DNA of 64,000 nt from Monocercomonoides exilis (taxonomy: Eukaryota > Preaxostyla > Oxymonadida > Polymastigidae): NCBI GenBank assembly GCA_001643675.2, contig LSRY02000040.1, positions 21,001-85,000 on the forward strand. Reading direction: 5' to 3'. Below the pieces are notes generated by a model that saw only the letters and a list, made by a program, of their open reading frames with translations, searched no databases and was not told where the DNA came from. Position 1 is the first letter of the stretch, and the number at the start of each line of letters is the position of its first letter. A program made the translations under genes and the position numbers. Below are positions 55,614-64,000 of the stretch, one piece after another.

Positions 55614-58600
55614 TCAATTCCACACCGTCTGTTCCTGCCTTTCTCCCTCCGCAAACATCCCATCTGAATCATAATCTTTCATCAGCACTCCTTCCAAAGG
55701 GCGCCCCGCCTTCAGCCGGCTGAAGCCAGCAGTCGACACAGCAGCAGAAGGAGAACAGAGCAAAGGCGCTTGGGAGTCATGCGGATGAAGTTGGGAAGAA
55801 GAAGAAGAAGAAGAAGAAAGATAGGATGGTTGTTTTCGAAATGAAGAAGAAGAATAAGATGATGAAGAAGAATGAAAAGGAATTCCTATTTCTTCTGGCT
55901 TTGCAGCTGAATTTGCAGAGGAGTGGGAGAAATAAACAGGAGGTTGGAGTCTTGTCACAGAGCGAGAGGGAAGTTGGAAGTATTGCTTGTTTGAGGGGGT
56001 TGTGAATGGCGGATAAGCAGAAGAAGAAGAAGAAGAAGAAGAAGAAATAGAAGAAGAAGAATATGGAGAAGGAGAAGAAGAGGGGAAGGAAGAAGAAGAG
56101 GAGGAGGAGGAAGGAGGAAGAAGAAGCGAAGGAGGAGGAGGGGGAGGAGGATATGCAACTGAGGATGTTGGCATTCTCTCTTCAACTGCATTCTCAGAAT
56201 AGAATCTGGAGGAAGAGGAAGAGGAAGAAGAAAACGGAGAAGGAGAAGGAGAACGAGAAGAAGAAGAAGAGGAGGAGGAGGAAGAAGAAGGAAAAGAAGG
56301 ACGCAAATAATTCACTCCAAAAGGACGATGCGCAGAAAGCCAGCGAGACGAAGGAGGAGCAGTCGAAGTTGTCTGCATTGCAATGGGCAGCTGGTCAAAC
56401 CCTTCTGAAAAAAAATATTAGAATTTAAATGAGAATTAAATTGTGAATTTCAAAAAGAATTCAAATGAAAATTTAATTGTTATTCAAATTGTCAAAAAAA
56501 GATCGTGAATAAAATGGTGAATTTAAATTAAAATCAAAAAAAGAATTTCAAAAAGAATAAAAATAAGAATACAAATTGGAATTTAAATGCGAAATAAAAA
56601 TAAGAATGCGAATTCAAACGAGAATTTGACTGCAAATTTGGCTGCATTTGCATTCGGCTCAATCTCTGTGTCTGATACGGCTTTTCTTCCTGTTCGTATT
56701 TTAAGCTTTTTCTTTGTGAATCCAAATGTGTTTGTGCTAATCGCTCTGTTTTGCGAGGCGTTTGAAGACGAGAAGCAGAAAAAACATTCATTTCGCCTCG
56801 TTTTGAGTTAAATTTTTGATTTTCTTTGCTTTTTTTCTGGTTTGTTTTGAGAGAAGAATGATGTTTTGTATGTTTTTTATTGTGAGAACGAGAAAAACGA
56901 GGAGAAAGAGAAGAAGAAGAAGAAGAAGAAGAAGAAGAAGAAGAAGAAGATGATGATGATGATGATGGTGATGGTGAAGAAGAAGATGAATGTGAATGTG
57001 AATGTGAATGTTTGTGTGAAGTGGAATGATAACTTTTATCAAAATTTGGTTTTTTGCTGCTTTTTCTGCTTAAAACGTCTTTTGAAGATGAAAAATTGTC
57101 AGATTGAGATGAAAAATACGAAGAAGTTGTGGAAGTAGAAATCGAAGAAGAAGAAGAAGAAGAGGAAGAAGTTTCACTTAATTCATCACGATCATGATCA
57201 TCTTCTTCTTCTTCTCTAATATGATGATGATTTTTGTGATATTTGCTATGTTTGCGATGATGCCTCTTCATCTTCTTATTCTTTTCATTCTTCTTTCTCT
57301 TTCTCTCTTTCTCCTTTTCCAAGTCATCATCATCATCTTCTTCTTCTTCGCTTTCATCCAATCCATTTCTTCTTCTTCTTCTTTCTGAATGATTTTTATG
57401 ACGTTTCCATTCATTTTCTTTCACATTTTTTGATTTGCTTGATTTAAACTCTTTCCTTTCTTCTTCTTCTTTCTCTTCTTCTTCTTCTCTTCCCAAAATT
57501 TCTGGTTTTTCTTCTCTTTTCCCTCTGTTTTTCGTTCTCCTTTTCGTAGCTTTCCCTTCTCCTTCCTCTCTTTTCTTCAGTGTGTTCTTCAATTCTTCCA
57601 TTTCACTTTGCATTTTTCGTGTTTCATTCAAAATGTCTTCTTCTAACTGCTTCTGCTTCTGCCTCAACTCATTTATTTCTTCCTCTTTCTTTCTGTTTTC
57701 TTCTTTCAATCTCCTTTCTTCCCTCCTCCTCCTCCTTTCTTCCCTTTCTTCTTTCTCCTTCTTCTCCTTCTCTTCTCTCTTTATCTCTTCTTCTTCCTCC
57801 TCTTCTTCTTTCTTCTTCTTCTTCATTCCCATCGTATTCATTCTCGTTCTCGGCACTTTCATTTCTGTTTGTCTGTCTGAAACAGACACAACTGGACTCA
57901 ACGAAGACAAAAGCGCAGACAAAGGCGGGGTTCCCACTGAAGGCTGGGAAAAGAGAGAAGAAGAAGAAGAAGAGGAGGAGGAGGAGGAAGAAGAAGAAGA
58001 AGGCGAAATGAATTGATTGGAAGGGGTGGAGACAGATGAGAAAGAAGAAGGCTGAAAAGAAAGAGATTTAACTGCTGAAGTAGCAAAAGAAGAAGAAGAA
58101 GAAGCAATTTTCTTGTCTTCTTCTTCTCCTTCTCCTTCTCTTTCTCTTTCTCTTTCCTTTTCTGTCTGAATGTGTTCTGGCGGTGTTAAAGTGTGAAATG
58201 GAGTGGGAGAAGGGTAAGAAGGAAGAGAAAAGGCATCCGGAGTGGCTTCGACATTTAGCTGAGTTGAGGAATATTTTGAAGAGGAGAAAGAAGAAGAAGA
58301 AGAAGATGATGATGATGATGATGAAGGAGAAGGTGTAATGTGTATTGATCGAGGTGTATGAACACGTGGAGTGGTAGAAGAAGAAGAAGAATTCGAAGGT
58401 TTAACAGCAAAAGGAGGAGGCGGCGGCGGAGGAAGCAGAAGTGTTGCATGTGGAACAAATGGCGTGGGTTCACACGAAAACACAGAAGGAACAACACCAA
58501 ATTCATTTTGCGTGTTTAGCGCACTGCTTTGCAGGTTTCTATTGCTTTTAACACTTTTTACGCTTTTTATGCTTTTTACACTTTCTCTTTCTTCTCTCAG

Positions 58601-59824
58601 AGTTCGATGCGTTTTGATTGTATTTGCAGCATCTTCTGCCTCTTTGTGTGAGCGATGTGTTCGAGTGGGCAAAGCAGAAGAAGGTGAAGGAGAAGGAGAA
58701 GAAAAAGAAGAGGAGGAAGAGGAGGAAGAGGAAGAAGAATCAGGTTTTTTGTGTGAAGTGCGTGGATGCACAGATGAAGTGAGGGATTCAGGCAAAATGG
58801 AGTGCTGAAGCATTGTTTGTGTGTTTCTCTGCTTCACTTTGGAATGTCTGGCTGTTGAAGAAAAAGCAGATGATTTGTGAGAATTTTGAGATCTGTTTGT
58901 TTTTGGTGTCATATTTTTCGATTTATTTCGTTCATTTTCTTTCTTTTTCCATCCTTTTCTGTTGTCATCATCTTCTTCATTTTCTTCATCTTCATCTTCA
59001 AATGACGCTTCCATTCCAGACAATCCATCGCTTATTTCTTCTTCCGAAAGAGGAGATTTCAAATGGCTGTAATGTTTTTCTTCGAATGATTCTGAAGAAG
59101 ACTCATAAGAAGATGCAGATGTTGTGGTATCTGCTGAAATGCCAGAAATTGAAGCTGATTTCTGAAAGCTCACAGTTTTTGTTCTATGCAACACAGGCGA
59201 AGGAGAGAATTTAGGTGCTTTCAATGAAGAATTTAGATCGTATTCGCTCGAAGAAGAAGACGATAAAGAACTTGAATCTGAATCAGAATTTGAATCGTCA
59301 TCTGAAGAAGAAAGTGGCTTTTTACGAGTCGAAGATGAACTCTGTTTTCCCATCTTCACTGAAGGTGTTGGAGGAAGATTTTGAGCAGTGTGAGAAGCAG
59401 GAAATGATGGCAAACATGGAGAAGAATGGTGAGGCAAAGGTCTTTCAACTGGAGATGTTGAATTAGGAAGTTTCGGAGCAGGTGAAGAATAAGTGCTTTG
59501 CAAAAGCATTGGCTTATGCGTATTTTGATCTGTGATTTCGCGGTTTGTTTGCGGCAATTCAGAATAAGATTCAAATTTATCGTTTAAAATTCTTCTTTCA
59601 GAATCTTGTTCTGGAGAAAAGGTCGGTAAATCATAATCAGGAGGTGTTGCTGTTATTGCAGTTCGCCAACCGGGAAATGGGGAAGGAACTTCATCACCCC
59701 CTTGGCCATTCTTTCGTGGATTTGCAAGATCTTCGAAATGAAGTGGTCTTGAGGTAGTAGTTGCTTCTCTTCTAGACCTTGGGGTCTTTTGTGATTTTAA
59801 ACTTTTTCTGCTTTCTCTATCCAT
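55614..59824 (-). CDS. Serine-rich disordered protein with charged coiled-coil middle
   Basis: Exons 59824-56620 and 56404-55614 join in phase 1 (215-base intron, GTTTGA to TTTTTCAG) to 1,331 residues. Reading through the first exon alone would give a hydrophobic nonsense tail, which is the intron. The protein begins MDRESRKSLKSQKTPRSRR. It is dominated by Ser runs, with acidic stretches, a Lys/Glu-rich coiled-coil middle (EEINELRQKQKQLEEDILNE, about residues 680-780), His-rich patches, polyproline near residue 1130, and a conserved-looking C-terminus (AGRPLEGVLMKDYDSDGMFA). SR- and KE-rich composition suits a nuclear or cytoskeletal scaffold, but no domain is recognised. Antisense ORFs are shadows. 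It shares an 89-base divergent promoter with the LZIC gene. Confidence 0.75.
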
Positions 59825-59913
59825 CGTTTAACTTTATTGGGTATGTTGCAATAAAAAAGTTTAAACTTGACAAAAAGCGTATTAAGGACTTTGATCAAAG
59901 ATTATTGTTTAAG
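59825..59913. promoter_or_regulatory. Shared divergent promoter with two palindromes
   Basis: The start codons of the serine-rich protein gene (reverse) and LZIC (forward) are 89 bases apart. The gap contains two perfect 12-base palindromes, AAGTTTAAACTT at 59857-59868 and CTTTGATCAAAG at 59889-59900. They are candidate binding sites for a dimeric regulator, or AT-rich chance. Confidence 0.5.
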
Positions 59914-60784
59914 ATGAGCCTCACCGATCAGAAATTGAAAGAAAACATTCAATCACAACTCGGCAGATTAACAAATCAACTTTCTGATTTGGATGAAATG
60001 AAAGATGACATGGAGCCTGATGAATACGAATCGATGAAAGAAGATACAATGCAACAATTTAAAGAATTCAGCGATTCTCTTACAAAGATGGCAGAAGGCG
60101 ATATGACATTGATCGATGAATTGAGTTCAATGCGTCTTGCCATCCAGGCTGCAATTTCAGCTGCCTTTAAGACACCAGAAGGTTTTTTAATTTGATAATG
60201 TTTTTTGAAGCTTGCGCATTTATTAAATGCTTTCTCTTATTTTCAGTTATCAGGCTGTTTGCTAAGCGTGAGCCTGCTCAATTGCGTCAGCATTTGGAGC
60301 AACACAAGGTTTTATTCCTCCTTCACTTTTTTTTTAAAATTTTCATATTTTGTCAATTTTGTGTATGCTCCTTAGAGAGATTTTCATTTGCAAAAAATAT
60401 CAGAAGATGTTTATAATGCGCGTGCTGTTGAAATTCTTGTTGCTTTGAAAGGTCTTGGAGAGGCTCTTACTCCAGCTGAAGAGGAACTTTTGAGTAAGCA
60501 TGGTAGCGATTCAATGGCTCAGTTCGCAGTCGCAACTGATAAATTAGGTTTGAATTTAGTATTCTTTTTTGTTGCTCTGTTTTTACTGATTGAAAATTTC
60601 ACTTTTCTCCGTACTTATCATTATTCAAAATTTTTTTACAAAAAATTTTTTCACTGAATCTCAACTTTGTTTTTTAATATTTATTTTATTTTATTTTATT
60701 TTATTTTATTTTATTTTTTCAGGAGAAGGAGCTGTCCTGAAGGCAGCTGGATCCCAAGTCCGTTCTGCACAGAAGAAAGAGTAA
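59914..60784 (+). CDS. LZIC: LZIC (leucine zipper and ICAT-domain protein) orthologue
   Basis: Exons 59914-60181, 60247-60308, 60376-60547 and 60723-60784 give 187 residues, close to the 190 of human LZIC. The N-terminal coiled coil has DEYESMKEDTMQQFKEFSDS. The highly conserved MTLIDELSSMRLAIQAAISA is followed across intron 1 by AFKTPEVIRLFAKREPAQLR, then VEILVALKGLGEALTPAEEE in the ICAT-like C-terminal domain. In animals LZIC relates to the beta-catenin inhibitor ICAT, but its own role is poorly defined. Introns are 65, 67 and 175 bases; the last holds a TTTTA array. The start ATG is the first in frame after the shared promoter. Confidence 0.92.
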
Positions 60785-61381
60785 ATATGATAATTCATAA
60801 ATACAAACATCACAACATTCTTAGAATTTTTTTTTTTTTGAAAATTTGGTTTTATTTTTATCATTAAATTAATCTATTTTTCTTCTCATCTTCTTTTTAT
60901 TCATCTTCCTCAACAAGAGGCGAACTTGTTTGTGTTTATGAAGGAAATATGAATAATGTGAAGAAAAGGAACAAAAATGGTCTCTGAGATAAAAATTTTT
61001 GGTGGAAAAGAGAGGGAGAAAATGTCATATGAATAGATAAATAGAAGATACAATGAGAACAACTCTGAATGGTGGTGAAATAAAAAATAAAATAAAAATA
61101 AAAATAAAAAATAAAAGGAAGAGAAACAAAAAGAAAGTGAAAGTGTTTGAAAAAGAGAGGGAAAAAATGAAGAAGAATAAGAAGAAGATAGTTAAAAAGT
61201 GAGTAACAATTCAATATGATTAATTTTTTTTTGTTAAAAAGAAAAAAACCACCATATAAAATGACTAACATATAAAAATAGAAACGTCCAACAGATCATT
61301 CTATATTTTATTATTATTATTATTATTTATTTGATTTCACTCCATTTAAATCAAATGAATTTCCTTTTATTTAATTATGTT
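60785..61381. other. Convergent 3' intergenic region
   Basis: This is AT-rich DNA between the ends of LZIC (forward) and the peptidase gene (reverse), with short AAAT and ATT runs. No gene is visible. Confidence 0.6.
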
Positions 61382-62605
61382 TTAGAGATCAATATGTTTA
61401 TCTGTTCTAATATTGTTTGTGTTCCCTTCATTATTCTTCTCCTTCTTCTCTTTTTCTTCTTCTCCTTTCTTCCTCTTCTCTTCCTGTTCCATCTCCTTCT
61501 CTCTCAAAAACTCTTCCTCCGCCTTCCTCTTCTTCTCCATTGTCTCCTCCAGCACCTCCTTCTCAAAGCATTCGTTCATCCATTTAACCTGCTGGTTAAA
61601 CTCCTCCACCACATCGCCATACAACCCATCAAACGCATTCCCTTCCTCCTCAAACAAAAGCAGCCTCGACTTACACCCCACTTTCTGCAGAGAAGTAAAG
61701 CAATTCACACTCTCCCCTACTGGATATTGCTTGTCTTTGACTCCGCAGCTGATCAATTGCGGTGTGTTCCATTTCCCTTTCCCTTCCATTCGGCAGGGCG
61801 ACTGCTTGTCAAACACCTCCCTCGCTTCATACGGGTTCTTTCCTTCAAATTCGCTGCTCAGAAACAGCTGGTTGTCGGAATAATAATAAAAACCTGTCAA
61901 ATCCCACACACACGAGCGAGTCAAAATCACATTAAATGGGTTTTTCTCTTTTTTCACCTGTGACTGAAACACATTTGCCACATACCCGCCATACGAACAG
62001 CCCAAAATAGCAGTCTTTTCTGGGTTGATGTATTCATAGGCTGTTATCAAATACTCCCTCACTTTCAGCACATCAAAAGGAGCAGTTTCGGACCAGGAGG
62101 AAATAACTGAGCTGCGGAATTTCCTTCCATACGATTCGCTCCCATGATAATTTGGCAGGGCAACTGCTATTCCCTTTTGGGAGAATGGGTGCGGAGACTG
62201 AAAAGCGGAAAATTCGTCCGCCCAGCACGAATGCGGGTGTTTATTGGCAATGATCAGAAGAGGAATGGACTGTGGCTGGGTCAAATCAGCATTCTCGGGT
62301 GGAATGTACCAGAAATGGAATTCTTCATTGTTTTTGCCTTTCACAGTCAAATCAAGCATATCGTGTATGACTGGATATACATCTTCTATTTTCTGTTTGT
62401 TTATGTCTGTTAACTGCTTCTCTTTGAGTGAAGAAACAGAACATGAATAAACATCATTGGGATGAGAAGAAGAGGACTTTAAATAAATCAGTTGATCATT
62501 GCCAACAAAATGAGGCTGGCTGACTGAAAAGAAAGGAAGAGAGATTTTGATCGTGCCATCATCTGCATCGATAATGCTGGCATATTCTGAGAAAGAGAGA
62601 GAGAA

Positions 62606-62636
<31 letters not shown>

Positions 62637-62857
62637 AAGAGAGAAAGAGAGAAAGAGAGAGAAATAGAAGAATACAAATATTAGCATTAATGTAATGAAG
62701 AAAATAAATAAATAATTAATAATTATTCATAAAATGATAGGCAAATAAAATATTATTCAAAAAAATAATTTTGACAAAATATATTTCTCATATTTCTTTC
62801 TGTCTCTTTCTCTTTTATAAAAATCATAAAAATAAATTCAAAAATATTATTTTCTTC

Positions 62858-62951
<94 letters not shown>

Positions 62952-64000
62952 TTCTCATCCAATCACACTTCTTCCTTCTCTATATGCCGTGAACACCAGC
63001 CAATTCCTGTGATACGCACTCCACTCGAGTGTCTCTATCTTGTACTCCATCGTCGGCAGGTATTCCTTCTTCTCTCTCGTAAACAGATCCACCACTGCCA
63101 CAAGCGGATATTCCCCTTCGTCAGCATCAGAAGAGGTTGACAAATAAGAAAGAAATCGCCCCGTTGATGAGAAATTCGGAGTGTGTTTCATTCCACTCTC
63201 CCCCATTGTCAGACACATGTTGGTTCCTTCTTTTTCTTCTTCTCCTTCTTTATTCTCCTTCTCTGCAATGTGATACAAATAAAGATGCTTTCTAATAGAC
63301 CTCTGCGCTTGCTCCTTCGGCGCCATCGAATAGCAGATCAAGTCCTCGTTCGGAGAAATTGCAAACCCATCATCCACATCTCCATTAAACTCCGAGCACA
63401 CATCCACAGGCGCTGCTGAGAAGTCGTAGTGAACTTCGCCTTCGGCTGGTGCTGTTTGCTTCACCCGCACAAAGAACAAGTGGGTGACTTTGCCCTAATT
63501 GAACAAAGAAATAGGAATTATCAAAATATTGAGAATGATCAAAATATTAAAATTTGAAATTCATTTGTTATTTTTTTTAATAAAACAAATAATAGCAACA
63601 GAAAAAGAAATGTGTTGAATAGATAAAAAAATTTTTTAAAGATCAAAAGCAAACGTCTGTAAAGCGATCATTTTTGTAAAGCGGTTCAGAATCAAATGCA
63701 ATTGCATCTGATTTGTATGGTGCTTTTTGGTTATCAAAATCCCTTGTTTGAGTCATTGTCATTTCAGGATAAACTGATGCTGTAAAAGCAAATACGTTCC
63801 CTTTTTTGCTCCAGTGAAGAGATGAAATTGGCAATGGGTAAGTTACTAAAACTGTTTCAGTTTTCTTCGCAATGTCATATAATCGAACGGATTTACTACC
63901 ATCGTTGCTAGTTGTGAAAAGAAAACTTTTTGAGTCTGGTGACCAAATATATTGCGAAGGTTTCAAAAGTTCAAATTCAGCAATTGTTTCAGGATTTTGA
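61382..64000 (-). CDS. DPP5-like S9 family peptidase, 5' end outside the window
   Basis: Exons 64000-63655 (incomplete at the edge), 63494-62969 and 62586-61382 join in phase (introns GTTTGC to AATTAG, and GTGTGA to CTCAG, 382 bases). The N-terminal part is a beta-propeller (YIWSPDSKSFLFTTSN, SSLHWSKKGNVFAFTASVYP, GFAISPNEDLICYS). The C-terminal part is an alpha/beta hydrolase with PNYHGSESYG, nucleophile motif GCSYGGYVANV, and acid-residue region ISCGVKDKQYPVGES. This fits dipeptidyl-peptidase 5/acylaminoacyl-peptidase relatives that cleave short peptides. Where the family has its catalytic His (DENHW or EGHGF type), this protein reads FEEEGNAFDG, so His seems replaced by Asn. A lysine/glutamate-rich tail of about 50 residues follows the hydrolase fold. 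It may be a pseudo-enzyme. Last stop is TAA. Confidence 0.8.
62589..62667 (+). repeat. GAGAAA microsatellite in peptidase intron
   Basis: On the transcript strand this is a CTTT/CTCT tract that serves as the polypyrimidine tract of the intron ending at 62587. Confidence 0.9.
62861..62946 (+). repeat. CT microsatellite in peptidase intron
   Basis: On the transcript strand it is a GA tract starting about 20 bases after the donor at 62968, complementary to the tract near the acceptor. Confidence 0.9.

Noticed and set aside
57435-58808. Forward ORFs of 130-190 codons inside the serine-rich gene
   Set aside because: They are antisense shadows of the 1,331-residue gene, rich in Ser/Phe from its Glu/Lys codons.

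Overview
This is eukaryotic nuclear DNA: AT-rich, with short GT-AG introns (about 45-380 bases, many donors reading GTTTG), long disordered and serine-rich proteins, abundant microsatellites and many decaying gene copies. The best fit is an oxymonad flagellate, most likely Monocercomonoides. That rests on my recognition of the four-copy helical-repeat gene family here (first exon of about 23 codons opening MSL, then a KLF...Q..K..EEMN block), a right-handed beta-helix surface-type protein, and a TmcB/TmcC-type membrane protein. The standard genetic code fits the intact genes.

Layout. 0-3 kb: a decayed hAT transposase carrying a long polyserine run. 3-11 kb: decayed coding-like segments, AT-rich spacer, a compact hairpin-rich block at 7.04-7.33 kb that may be a structured RNA, a two-exon gene broken by TAG (8.7-9.2 kb), and a large purine-then-pyrimidine tract. 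10.7-11.2, 15.9-19.0 and 31.9-32.7 kb: three degenerate relatives of one helical/coiled-coil gene. 11.7-13.0 kb: first copy of the repeated gene family. 20.1-21.4 kb: a Merlin (IS1016-type) transposon relic with terminal inverted repeats. 22-28 kb: gene remnants. 28.5-29.6 kb: beta-helix protein. 30.0-31.5 kb: an unrecognised four-exon gene. 34.0-35.4 kb: second family copy, frameshifted near its end.

37.6-43.5 kb holds the largest gene, a 1,935-residue multi-pass membrane protein with a TmcB/TmcC-like TPR region and no cyclase domain. 45.4-51.5 kb is a large inverted duplication whose arms each carry one family copy (46.5-48.0 forward, 49.0-50.4 reverse) plus a partial second gene. A fragment of a fifth copy lies at 52.0-52.25 kb. 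52.56-55.10 kb is a complete but dead pogo-like transposon with inverted ends and flanking TA dinucleotides.

55.6-64 kb is the conventional gene-dense end. It has a 1,331-residue serine-rich disordered protein (reverse), an 89-base shared promoter, an LZIC orthologue (forward, four exons), and a DPP5-like S9 peptidase (reverse, running off the window end) that seems to have lost its catalytic histidine. There are no operons. The genes share a locus history of duplication, transposition and decay rather than one pathway.
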